The notes beneath the pieces were generated by a model. It ran no database searches, had not been told where the DNA came from, and worked only from the letters and a program-made list of their open reading frames with translations. From contig CAZUVM010000150.1 of NCBI GenBank assembly GCA_964623885.1, positions 1 through 52,902 on the forward strand: 52,902 nt of DNA, written 5' to 3'. Each line of letters opens with the position of its first letter. Position 1 is the stretch's first letter. Position numbers and translations under genes: made by a program. Source of the DNA: CAZUVM01 sp964623885. GTDB taxonomy: Bacteria; Verrucomicrobiota; Verrucomicrobiia; Limisphaerales; UBA8199. Below, in pieces: positions 1 to 8,290 of the stretch.

Positions 1-124
1 ATTCCTTGAGCAATTCCAGGAATGGCAGCGTGAAAGGAAAAAGAGTATGTCCGCTATAGATGGTTCCGTCCATATCGAGCGCGATATGGCGGATTTGCTT
101 TAAACGATCACGCAGCTCTTGCAA
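1..124 (-). CDS. HAD-superfamily hydrolase, NagD-like (N-terminal fragment)
   Basis: Reading leftwards off the window edge, the sequence encodes a short helix followed by ALDMDGTIYSG and then a Leu/Pro-rich stretch ending LELLKE. DxDGT is HAD motif I, with the nucleophile and acid/base aspartates, and the DGTIYSG form is typical of class IIA (NagD-like) phosphatases. Only about 41 residues are present; the rest lies before base 1. The start is uncertain: no ATG lies close upstream of motif I, so the TTG at 124 is my choice because it leaves a family-like leader of about 15 residues. The substrate cannot be deduced. Confidence 0.6.
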   Translation of the reverse strand, partial: MQELRDRLKQIRHIALDMDGTIYSGHTLFPFTLPFLELLKE

Positions 125-182
125 CGGTCGTGACGCTAGCCAGTAGCTCGGGTAGGGTCGAGCTTGAACACTAAGCCGCGCA

Positions 183-337
183 ATTCAGTTAAACAGGAGA
201 TAACAGAGGAAACGGAGGCTTAAATACGGGTCCAAAAGCTTCTTTTCATCGCGCGATTACCGGATGGTGATCGCTCCTGTTACCGGTCGCAACCAGGGGC
301 CTAATCTTCCTCTGTTACCTCCTGTTCAGTTCTGAAT
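183..337. repeat. Long inverted repeat in the HAD/dinG spacer
   Basis: The arms are at about 192-211 and 307-326. The left arm AACAGGAGATAACAGAGGAA pairs with the reverse complement of the right arm at 19 of 20 positions, and an ATTCAG match extends the pairing outwards on both sides. The roughly 95-base interior shows no gene. This spacer of about 240 bases lies between the 5' end of the HAD gene and the 3' end of dinG. It is probably a dispersed palindromic element; a role as terminator for dinG transcripts is possible but unproven. Confidence 0.6.
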
Positions 338-364
338 ACTTACGGCGAATGTCGCGCGACCTGA

Positions 365-2515
365 TTACGCCACCTCGACGGGGCATTTCGGCAGGGCATC
401 CAGGAAAGCGCGGCCGTATTGTTTGGCGAGAATGCGGTTATCGAGCACGACAACAATACCGGTATCGGTCTTTGTCCGGATCAAGCGGCCTACGCCCTGA
501 CGGAACTTAAGGATCGCCTCGGGTAATGAGAATTCGCCGAATGAATTGCCGCCGCGCGCCTCGATGGCTTCGATGCGCGCTTCGATTAGCGGATGATCCG
601 GAACGGCAAATGGCAGCCGGGTAATGATGACGTTCGATAGGGCTTCGCCAGGGACATCGACGCCCTGCCAGAAACTGTCTGTGCCAAACAGCACGGAATC
701 GATATCATCTTTGAATTTCTCCAACATGATCGACCGGGGCGTCCCCGTGCCTTGCACAAGGCAAGCCACGCCGAGGCGATCAAAAAACGGCTGCATCTGC
801 TCGCTGATTTCCTGCATGAGCTTGAAATTGGTGAACAGGACGAATGCTTTGCCGTGCGTCATTTTGACGAAATGCTGAATCCAATGCACCAGCGCCTCGC
901 GGTAATCATCGGCGCGGGGATCGGGCATTTTGCGCACCACAAACAATTTCATTTGCCGATTGTAATCGAAGGGGGTGCCGACCTGCAGCAGCGTTGCGGA
1001 TTCGGCGCCGACGCGCCGGGCGAAGTAATTGAGGCCAGAATCACGCGAGGGCACGGCACGCTGTGCTCGGCGCGCTTCGCCTTCGTTCGATTTGGGCCCG
1101 TCAGATGACGGAGATTGCGGTGCGCCGCTCACGGAGAGGGTTGCGCTGGTCATAATCACCGAAGTATCGCTGCCAAAGAGGCGGCGACGGAGGAACTCCG
1201 CGACATCGATCGGGGCGGCGTTAAGGGCGAGGTTGCGTTGAGCTTTGCCGCTCCGCTCGACCCAATACACATGGTTTTCCTGGCTTTGGCCGAGGAAGGT
1301 AGCAATGCCCAGGCGCAGTTCGGCGAGACGCCGATTGCACTCAATCAGTTCCTGGCCCATGTCCTGATCGTCACTGGTCTTGACGGCTTCGCTTACCGCC
1401 TCCTGGAGCCGCGCGAGGGGAAGGGACAGATTATCCGGGATGAGATCCGGTTTGCGGATCCGCAACTCGCTCCAGTCCCGCCGTTGACCGCCGGCTTTTT
1501 CTCCGCCGAAGCTCCGCTTGCCGATCGCCTTATGAATCTCCTCACAAGCGGACTCGACGCTGGCAAAAAAGGACTCACCTTCCTTCAGTAGATCGTCTGC
1601 GATCTTCACGGCGTTGCCACGACGCAAGGTTGCCAGCAGCCCTTTCTCGGTGCGCGGGTTCCACAGGCGCTGGGCGGCGTAGCGTAGTTGCCCGCTCGAA
1701 ACACTCACGCCGATATGTTTCGACGCGACATGTTCCATCTGGTGGGCTTCGTCGAAGATGACGAAATCGTTGCGGAACAAAATGCCACTTTCGTTTTCTT
1801 CCTCCAGGCCGCCTAGAAGAGTAAAAAACAGGGTATGATTCAGGACCAGCACGTCCGAGGAGAGAATCCGATTGCGGGCACGCTGAAAAAAGCACACCTG
1901 ATTCTGTTTGCCGAAATCAGACGGGTACCCGCAGAGCTTTGGCGAGCACAAACCGCGTTCGGAACAGACCAGCGCCCATACTTTCGGGTCGGGCTCTACC
2001 TCAAAATCCGAAAGGCTGCCGTCCGTTGTAGTTTTGGACCATTCGTAAATGCGTTGGAGTTCTTCGGCTTCGGAGGTGGTAAAAAGATTGCCGGACTGCT
2101 GCATCGCCTTTTGAAGCCGGCGGGTGCAAAGGTAATTGGCGCGACCCTTGAGCATCGTGAAAGTGAAATGCACGGGCAGAATTTGTTCCAGCATCGGCAG
2201 GTCTTTTTGGGTCAATTGTTCCTGCAGATTGATAGTGTGCGTGCAGACGATGGCCTTCTTTTTGTACGCGACGGCGTAGAGAATCGCCGGGACGAGGTAT
2301 CCGAGGCTCTTGCCGACACCAGTTCCGGCTTCGACCGCAAGGTGCTCGCCGTTCTGGAGCGCCCGCGCCACGGCCATTGCCATCTGCTGTTGCTGTGGCC
2401 GGAACTCGAAATTCTTGGATTTCGACAGCACACCGCGAGGAGAAAAGATGTGCTCGACCTGTTTAAGCAGGTCGGTGCCTGGACCGGCGGGCTGGCAATC
2501 AATTGCGCTGATCAT
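365..2515 (-). CDS. dinG: ATP-dependent DNA helicase, DinG/XPD family
   Basis: This is a superfamily 2 helicase of 716 residues, the usual size for DinG/YoaA proteins, which unwind DNA 5'-3' and act on recombination, R-loop and replication-conflict structures. Visible motifs are Walker A EAGTGVGKS at residues 62-70, the DEAH box at 255-258, motif III-like SVIMTSATLS, and motif VI QGVGRLIRT near the C-terminus. Cysteines at 130, 184, 190, 195 and 208 could supply an XPD-type Fe-S cluster. A Ser/Pro/Glu-rich stretch right after the SATLS motif (about residues 465-495) looks like a lineage-specific insertion. The ATG at 2515 has a GAGGAA stretch a few bases upstream. The gene is monocistronic as far as can be seen. 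Confidence 0.9.
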   Translation of the reverse strand: MISAIDCQPAGPGTDLLKQVEHIFSPRGVLSKSKNFEFRPQQQQMAMAVARALQNGEHLAVEAGTGVGKSLGYLVPAILYAVAYKKKAIVCTHTINLQEQLTQKDLPMLEQILPVHFTFTMLKGRANYLCTRRLQKAMQQSGNLFTTSEAEELQRIYEWSKTTTDGSLSDFEVEPDPKVWALVCSERGLCSPKLCGYPSDFGKQNQVCFFQRARNRILSSDVLVLNHTLFFTLLGGLEEENESGILFRNDFVIFDEAHQMEHVASKHIGVSVSSGQLRYAAQRLWNPRTEKGLLATLRRGNAVKIADDLLKEGESFFASVESACEEIHKAIGKRSFGGEKAGGQRRDWSELRIRKPDLIPDNLSLPLARLQEAVSEAVKTSDDQDMGQELIECNRRLAELRLGIATFLGQSQENHVYWVERSGKAQRNLALNAAPIDVAEFLRRRLFGSDTSVIMTSATLSVSGAPQSPSSDGPKSNEGEARRAQRAVPSRDSGLNYFARRVGAESATLLQVGTPFDYNRQMKLFVVRKMPDPRADDYREALVHWIQHFVKMTHGKAFVLFTNFKLMQEISEQMQPFFDRLGVACLVQGTGTPRSIMLEKFKDDIDSVLFGTDSFWQGVDVPGEALSNVIITRLPFAVPDHPLIEARIEAIEARGGNSFGEFSLPEAILKFRQGVGRLIRTKTDTGIVVVLDNRILAKQYGRAFLDALPKCPVEVA

Positions 2516-2606
2516 GAGATTCCTCGCTCAGCACCCGCTAAGCGGGTTGCGGCCAGTGTAAAAGAACGGGGCGGGGATTCAAAACTCGTTTTGTGGTAAT
2601 ATGAGC

Positions 2607-2674
2607 GGGGCGGGGACGTCCTCGTCCCCGCGGTTGATTTGTTGCCTGAATTGGGGACGAGACGTCCCCGCCCC
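2607..2674. repeat. GGGGACG double-hairpin inverted repeat upstream of guaA
   Basis: Arms at 2607-2629 and 2653-2674 are near-perfect inverted copies (one base differs in length). Each arm also contains its own hairpin, GGGGACG...CGTCCCC. It lies in the 247-base divergent spacer between dinG and guaA, so it may affect transcription of either gene or be a dispersed element. No convincing riboswitch fold was seen here. Confidence 0.6.
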
Positions 2675-2762
2675 GTCTGGGGGGATTTGGGGATTAATTT
2701 TGCGTCACTTTTCGCTCGCCAACGGGCTGCGGTACAGGCAAACGATCCGTTTTTCAATTGCG

Positions 2763-4304
2763 ATGACCGAGCAGATTGTCATTTTGGATTTCGGGTCTCA
2801 ATACACCCAGGTGATCGCCAGGCGGGTGCGCGAGTGCAACGTCTACTCGGTCATCGTCCGCTACGACACGCCCGCCGCCGAAATCGCCGATATGGCGCCG
2901 AAGGGCCTTATCCTTTCGGGCGGGCCTTCCAGTGTTTACGCAAAAGACGCGCCTTTGCCGGATCGAGCGATATTCGATTTGGGTATCCCGGTGCTGGGGA
3001 TTTGCTACGGTCTGCAAATCATGGCTCATTTCTTGGGAGGAAAGGTCGAGCCCGGACTAAAGCGTGAATACGGCAAAGGGACACTGCGCGTCAAAGACAG
3101 CTTTTGTCCGCTGTTCGCGAATTTGCCCGAAACTCTGCAGGTTTGGAACTCGCACGGCGACAAACTCACGAAGGTGCCTAAGGGCTTCAAATCTGTCGCG
3201 GTGACCGAGAATTCCAAGTATGCCGCGCTGGAGAACCACAGGGCCAAGATGTTTGGTCTCCAGTTCCATCCCGAGGTGGCGCATACGCCGCGTGGGAAGG
3301 AAATCCTGGCCAATTTCGTTCACAACCTTTGTGGCTGCGGCAAAAACTGGACGATGCGCAACTACATCGATCAGGCGGTGGAGAACATCCGCGCCAAAGT
3401 CGGCAATGAGCGGGTCATCCTGGGGTTGAGCGGCGGGGTTGATTCGAGCGTGGCGGCGGCGTTGCTGCACAAAGCGATCGGGAAGCAACTGACCTGCATC
3501 TTCGTGAATAACGGGGTTTTGCGCGGGCGGGAGTCCAGGGTGGTGCGTGAGGTATTCGTGCGTCACTTTCGGATTAAGTTGCAATATGAGAACGCCACGC
3601 CCCTGTTCCTGCACCGGCTTAAGGGTGTGACCGAGCCGGAACGCAAGCGCAAGATCATCGGCAAAACCTTCATCCAGGTATTCGAGCGGGCGACCAAACG
3701 CGCCGGCACGGCGAAGTTTCTCGCGCAAGGCACGCTTTACCCGGACGTGATCGAATCGGTGCCCATTGCCGGCAATCCGGCCGCGATGATCAAGAGCCAT
3801 CATAATGTGGGCGGGCTGCCAAAGAACATGCGGTTTGAATTGGTCGAACCCTTGAAATGCCTGTTCAAGGATGAAGTGCGCGAACTGGGCCTCGAGCTGG
3901 GTTTGCCCAGGGAAATCGTGCTGCGGCAGCCTTTCCCAGGGCCCGGCCTGGCCGTGCGGATCCTGGGCGAAGTCACGCCAAAACGGTTGGAAATCCTGCG
4001 CAATGCCGACCGCATTGTGGTTGAGGAGATGAAAAACAGCGGGTGGTATTACAAGATCTGGCAAAGTTTTGCCGTGTTGCTGCCGGTGCGCAGCGTTGGG
4101 GTAATGGGTGACGAGCGCACCTACGAGTACACCATCGCTGTTCGTGCCGTCGACTCACAGGATGGCATGACGGCCGATTGGGTCAAGCTGCCGTATGACT
4201 TGTTGGAAAGGCTTTCCAGCCGGATTATCAATGAGGTCAAAGGCGTGAACCGCGTTTGCTTCGATATTACCAGCAAGCCGCCTGGCACGATCGAGTGGGA
4301 ATAG
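2763..4304 (+). CDS. guaA: GMP synthase (glutamine-hydrolysing)
   Basis: It converts XMP, ATP and glutamine to GMP in purine biosynthesis. The 513 residues carry a class I glutamine amidotransferase domain with GICYGLQ (Cys81) and FHPEVAHT (His169, Glu171), then an ATP-pyrophosphatase domain with PP-loop SGGVDSS at 223-229, and a C-terminal dimerisation domain ending in PPGTIEWE. The frame stays open upstream to 2601, but the family N-terminus MTEQIVILDFGSQYTQ fixes the start at the ATG at 2763; the upstream codons run through the GGGGACG repeat and are not coding. No guaB lies nearby. Length and motif spacing are normal. Confidence 0.97.
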   Translation: MTEQIVILDFGSQYTQVIARRVRECNVYSVIVRYDTPAAEIADMAPKGLILSGGPSSVYAKDAPLPDRAIFDLGIPVLGICYGLQIMAHFLGGKVEPGLKREYGKGTLRVKDSFCPLFANLPETLQVWNSHGDKLTKVPKGFKSVAVTENSKYAALENHRAKMFGLQFHPEVAHTPRGKEILANFVHNLCGCGKNWTMRNYIDQAVENIRAKVGNERVILGLSGGVDSSVAAALLHKAIGKQLTCIFVNNGVLRGRESRVVREVFVRHFRIKLQYENATPLFLHRLKGVTEPERKRKIIGKTFIQVFERATKRAGTAKFLAQGTLYPDVIESVPIAGNPAAMIKSHHNVGGLPKNMRFELVEPLKCLFKDEVRELGLELGLPREIVLRQPFPGPGLAVRILGEVTPKRLEILRNADRIVVEEMKNSGWYYKIWQSFAVLLPVRSVGVMGDERTYEYTIAVRAVDSQDGMTADWVKLPYDLLERLSSRIINEVKGVNRVCFDITSKPPGTIEWE

Positions 4305-4338
4305 CGCCAGCGCGATAGGTAGGACTTCCGTCCGACTA

Positions 4339-4412
4339 TAGGGGACGACGTGAGGAGTCCCTGACTTGCTAAGGTTTTCAAAAGAATCAGAGACTCCTGA
4401 CGTCGTCTCCTA
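4339..4412. repeat. MITE-like inverted repeat, GACGACGTGAGGAGTC family, copy 1
   Basis: The left arm (about 4339-4362) begins TAGGGGACGACGTGAGGAGT. The right arm (4389-4412) is its inverted copy with three mismatches. The middle contains TTGCTAAGGTTTTCAAAA. A second copy with the same arms and a related middle lies at 21149-21224, so this is a dispersed element of about 75 bases. It sits between guaA and dnaE and could fold as a hairpin that ends guaA transcription. Confidence 0.75.
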
Positions 4413-4477
4413 CAAAACAGGCTCTGGTTAATATCTCTTGCTTGCCCGCTCGTCATCACGGGCGGTAAATTCTTCCT

Positions 4478-7400
4478 GTGGCGCACGCCGATTTTGTCCA
4501 TCTTCATCTGCACACCGAGTATTCGTTGCTCGACGGGGCTTGCCGTTTGGATCGGCTGGTCGAAAAGGCCCACGCGCTGAAATTCCCCGCGCTGGCCATC
4601 ACGGACCACGGGGTTCTCTACGGTGCGATTGATTTTTATCGGGCGGCGCAGGACAAGGGGATTAAGCCGATTATCGGCTGCGAGGTGTACGTCGCGCCGG
4701 GAAGCCGGTTCGACAAAAAGACCAGCACCGGCGGACGCGACGTCTATAATCACCTGGTGTTGCTGGCGAAGGACGAGGTTGGTTACAAGAACCTGATCCA
4801 GCTTGCCACCAAGGCGCACCTGGAAGGTTATTACTACAAACCGCGGATTGATAAGGAACTGTTGAGTGCGCACCGGGAAGGGTTGATCGCGCTGTCCGGC
4901 TGCCTGGCGAGCGAGATTCCTGAGGCGATTCTGCGTGACCAGCCCGCCAGGGCTCGCGATGCGGTTGATTGGTTCAAACAAACGCTGGGGGCCGAGAATT
5001 TCTACCTGGAATTGCAGAACCACGGCCTGCCCGAGCAAGCCAAGGTCAACCGTTTGCTCATTCCCTGGGCGAAAGAATTCGGGCTGAAACTGGTCGCTAC
5101 CAATGACGTTCACTATGTCGAGGCGGGTCATGCGCATGCGCACGATTGCCTGATTTGCATCGGCACCCAGACGTTGCTGACCGACACCAAGCGCATGAAA
5201 TATGCCGACCGGCAGTTTTACCTCAGGTCGCCGGAAGAGATGAAGGCACGATTTGCCGAGGTGCCCGAAGCGGTGTTGAACACCGTGGAAGTAGCCGAGA
5301 AATGCAATCTCGAAATCGAATTTGGCAAACTACATTACCCGGTTTTTCAGCCGCCGGCGTCTCATACGCGCGACGGCTTGCTGCGGGAGCTGCTGGCCGA
5401 AGGACTAGGCAAACGCTACGGGATTCACGCCCGAGCGCAGGCGCATGAGTTCATCGTCGAGCAGGTGGACGATGTGAAGCGACTGCCAACGTTTGAAGAG
5501 AATCAAAGTTCAAGACCGGTAGCCGCTTCTCAGAATGGCGCCGCTTCAGGCGAGCAAAGCCCCGAGGTGAAAGAAGACCCTGCCGTTCAGGCTTTGCTGG
5601 CGCGTTTGAATCTCGAGCTCAAAGTCATCGAAAAGACGGGGTTTATCAGTTACTTCCTGATTGTTGGTGATTTCGTCCGGTATGGACATGCGAAAGGCAT
5701 CGCTTGCGTGGCGCGCGGGTCGGCGGCCGGTTCCATCGTTACGTACCTGCTGGGCATTTCGAACGTCGATCCGATCCGCTACGGGTTGCTCTTCGAACGG
5801 TTTCTCAACCCGGAGCGCGTCAACCCACCTGATATCGACATCGACTTTGCCGACGACCGCCGGGCTGACGTGATCGAGTACGTGCGCCAGAAGTACGGCC
5901 GCGATGCGGTGGCGCAGATCGTCACGTTTGGCACGATGGGGGCGAAATCCGTGGTTCGCGATGTCGGCCGGGTCATGGGCTTGAGTTACAGCGAGTGCGA
6001 TCGACTGGCCAAAATGATCCCATTCGATTTGAAAATGACGCTCGAGAAGGCGCTGAAACAGTCGCCCGAGCTGAAGCAGGCTTACGAGACAGAGGAAGCA
6101 ACGCGCGAGTTGATCGATACGGCGCTGGTGCTGGAAGATCTAAGCCGCAACGCCAGTGTTCATGCCGCGGGTGTGGTGATTGGCGATCAACCGCTGGTGA
6201 ACCTGTTGCCGCTGAAACAGGATGAAGAGGGCGGGATCGTAACGCAGTACGCGATGGGGCCGGTGGGAGACCTGGGCCTGTTGAAGATGGATTTTCTAGG
6301 GCTCAAAACGCTGACGGTTATTCGCAATACTTGCGAATTGGTCAAGCGGACTCGCGGGATCGACGTGCCTATCGATAATTTGCCGCTCGACAACGCAAAA
6401 ACGTACGACCTCTTGAACAAGGCAAACACGCTGGGGGTGTTTCAATTGGAATCGGGCGGGATGCGGGATTTGTGCCGGAAATTCCAGATTAGCTCGATCG
6501 AACATATCACCGCCTTGATCGCGCTTTATCGGCCCGGTCCGATGGATCTCATTCCTGAGTTCATCGCCCGGCGTCAGGGCGAGGTAAAAATTGTTTACGA
6601 GCATCCTTTGCTGGAACCGATTTGCCGCGAGACCTACGGCATCATGGTTTACCAGGAACAGGTGATGCAGGCGGCCCAGGCGCTGGCCGGGTATACACTC
6701 GGCGGTGCGGATTTGTTGCGGCGCGCGATGGGCAAGAAGAAGCCCGAGGAAATGGCCAAACAACGGGACATTTTCGTCAAAGGCGCGGCCCGCGTGAACA
6801 ACATCCCGGCGGCGAAAGCCAACCAGGTGTTCGATTTGCTGGAAAAATTTGCCGGTTACGGCTTCAACAAATCCCATGCCGCGGCTTACGCGATAGTGGC
6901 TTATCAAACCGCCTATCTGAAGGCCAACTATCCGGTCGAATTCTTCTGCGCGATGATGACCAACGACATGGGCGACACGGACAAGCTCAGCGAATATATC
7001 GCCGAAGCGAGGGCGATGGGCATTGAAGTGCTGCCGCCCGACGTGAACGAGAGCCAGGTTCACTTCGCCCCTGGCCAGGCCGGAGCCATCCGGTTCGGCC
7101 TGGCGGCCATCAAGGGCGTTGGTGAAGTCGCGGTCGAGGCCATACTGCGGGCCCGCGACGACAGCGGCAAGTTCGGCTCGATGGCGGAGATGTGCGAGCG
7201 AGTCGATGGCCGCTCAGTCAACAAGAAGGTACTCGAAGCCTTGATCAAATCCGGCGCTTGCGATGGGTTCGGCAAAACCCGCGCTACCCTGTTCGCCCAG
7301 AGTGAGCGCACGCTGGCGCGTGCCGCCGGTGTGATTGCCGATCGCGAGCGAGGTCAAAGCTCACTATTCGGCGCTTTCGAAGATCGTTCGACTCCGGATG

Positions 7401-8137
7401 CGGCGTCGCAGGTGAACCTGCCGGAATGGCCCGATCATGAACTGTTGGCACACGAGAAGGAATTGTTGGGATTCTATGTCACGGGCCATCCGCTGACGCC
7501 TTATGCAGACATCCTGGAGCAGTATTGCCTGTCCAACAGCAAAACGCTGGCGGAATTGTCCAGCCGCACGCTCACGCGGCTCGGTGGTATGATCGCCGCA
7601 GTGCAGAACGGTATTTCGAAGAAAAGCGGCAAACCTTATTGTCTCGTGACTCTGGAGGACCTCGAAGGCTCGGTCCAGGTGCTTTGCATCAACGAGAATT
7701 ACGAAAAATATCGCGAGTTATTGGTGCAGGGCAAAGCCATCTTCGTGATCGGCGAAGTCAACACCGGCGACGATCGGCCAAAGCTTTTCCCTCAGGAAAT
7801 CATGCCGCTCGAGGAAGCCCCGCGCCGGTTCACCAAGCAGGTGCATCTCCGTTTGCATACGGTTCATCTCAAGCCCGAAAGCCTCGAGCGCGTGCGCGAA
7901 TTGGTCGCCTCGCATCCCGGTCGTTGCCCGCTATTCCTGTGTTTTATGCGACCTTCGGGGGAAATTATCTTCGTCGAAACGCATGAGAAATTCTTCGTCG
8001 CGCCTTCCCAGGACTTGCAGAAAGCCGCAGATGAGTTGTTCGGCGAGGAAACATATTACGCCAAGGTGGACACTTCTCTGCCTGAGCGCCAGCAGCGGCG
8101 GTGGGAACGCAAGCCCGAAGCAGTCGCGGCGGGTTGA
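4478..8137 (+). CDS. dnaE: DNA polymerase III subunit alpha
   Basis: This is the replicative polymerase catalytic subunit, 1219 residues, a normal DnaE1 size. The N-terminal PHP domain opens with FVHLHLHTEYSLLDGA. The palm carries GSAAGS and the acidic triad PDIDIDFADDRR (Asp452, 454, 456). Downstream are the YGFNKSHAAAYA finger segment, helix-hairpin-helix motifs and an OB fold (LGGMIAAVQNGISKKSGKP). A short low-complexity Ser/Ala/Gln insertion at about residues 343-368, between PHP and palm, is unusual but does not touch the catalytic blocks. The start is a GTG, chosen because it places the PHP histidines at the expected distance from the N-terminus. Confidence 0.97.
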   Translation: MAHADFVHLHLHTEYSLLDGACRLDRLVEKAHALKFPALAITDHGVLYGAIDFYRAAQDKGIKPIIGCEVYVAPGSRFDKKTSTGGRDVYNHLVLLAKDEVGYKNLIQLATKAHLEGYYYKPRIDKELLSAHREGLIALSGCLASEIPEAILRDQPARARDAVDWFKQTLGAENFYLELQNHGLPEQAKVNRLLIPWAKEFGLKLVATNDVHYVEAGHAHAHDCLICIGTQTLLTDTKRMKYADRQFYLRSPEEMKARFAEVPEAVLNTVEVAEKCNLEIEFGKLHYPVFQPPASHTRDGLLRELLAEGLGKRYGIHARAQAHEFIVEQVDDVKRLPTFEENQSSRPVAASQNGAASGEQSPEVKEDPAVQALLARLNLELKVIEKTGFISYFLIVGDFVRYGHAKGIACVARGSAAGSIVTYLLGISNVDPIRYGLLFERFLNPERVNPPDIDIDFADDRRADVIEYVRQKYGRDAVAQIVTFGTMGAKSVVRDVGRVMGLSYSECDRLAKMIPFDLKMTLEKALKQSPELKQAYETEEATRELIDTALVLEDLSRNASVHAAGVVIGDQPLVNLLPLKQDEEGGIVTQYAMGPVGDLGLLKMDFLGLKTLTVIRNTCELVKRTRGIDVPIDNLPLDNAKTYDLLNKANTLGVFQLESGGMRDLCRKFQISSIEHITALIALYRPGPMDLIPEFIARRQGEVKIVYEHPLLEPICRETYGIMVYQEQVMQAAQALAGYTLGGADLLRRAMGKKKPEEMAKQRDIFVKGAARVNNIPAAKANQVFDLLEKFAGYGFNKSHAAAYAIVAYQTAYLKANYPVEFFCAMMTNDMGDTDKLSEYIAEARAMGIEVLPPDVNESQVHFAPGQAGAIRFGLAAIKGVGEVAVEAILRARDDSGKFGSMAEMCERVDGRSVNKKVLEALIKSGACDGFGKTRATLFAQSERTLARAAGVIADRERGQSSLFGAFEDRSTPDAASQVNLPEWPDHELLAHEKELLGFYVTGHPLTPYADILEQYCLSNSKTLAELSSRTLTRLGGMIAAVQNGISKKSGKPYCLVTLEDLEGSVQVLCINENYEKYRELLVQGKAIFVIGEVNTGDDRPKLFPQEIMPLEEAPRRFTKQVHLRLHTVHLKPESLERVRELVASHPGRCPLFLCFMRPSGEIIFVETHEKFFVAPSQDLQKAADELFGEETYYAKVDTSLPERQQRRWERKPEAVAAG

Positions 8138-8142
8138 GCTAG

Positions 8143-8250
8143 GTCGAAGTCCGAAGTTCGAAGGGCGAAGGCCGAAAGAAAGCCGAATCTCCAGACCTAA
8201 AATCCGCAGAACGCCGGGTTTAACCTGCTTTCGGAATTCGGATTTCGCGT
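8143..8250. repeat. Inverted pair of period-7 stutter arrays (NNCGAAG / TTCGGNN)
   Basis: The left array at 8143-8177 reads as consecutive heptamers GTCGAAG, TCCGAAG, TTCGAAG, GGCGAAG, GCCGAAA. The right array at 8230-8250 reads TTCGGAA, TTCGGAT, TTCGCGT, followed by looser TTCGG words. The arrays are inverted relative to each other. The left one begins 5 bases after the dnaE stop, in a spacer between convergent genes. It may form an imperfect long hairpin at the 3' ends of both transcripts. Confidence 0.65.
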
Positions 8251-8290
8251 TTCTTTCGGTCTGGGTCTCGGCCTTCGGGTTTCTGCTTAG

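Noticed and set aside
2601..2762. 54-codon N-terminal extension of guaA
   Set aside because: It runs through the GGGGACG inverted repeat; the GMP synthase family begins at MTEQIVILDFGSQ.
3057..4064. Long minus-strand open frame opposite guaA
   Set aside because: High-GC antisense shadow with no family motif; guaA is certain.
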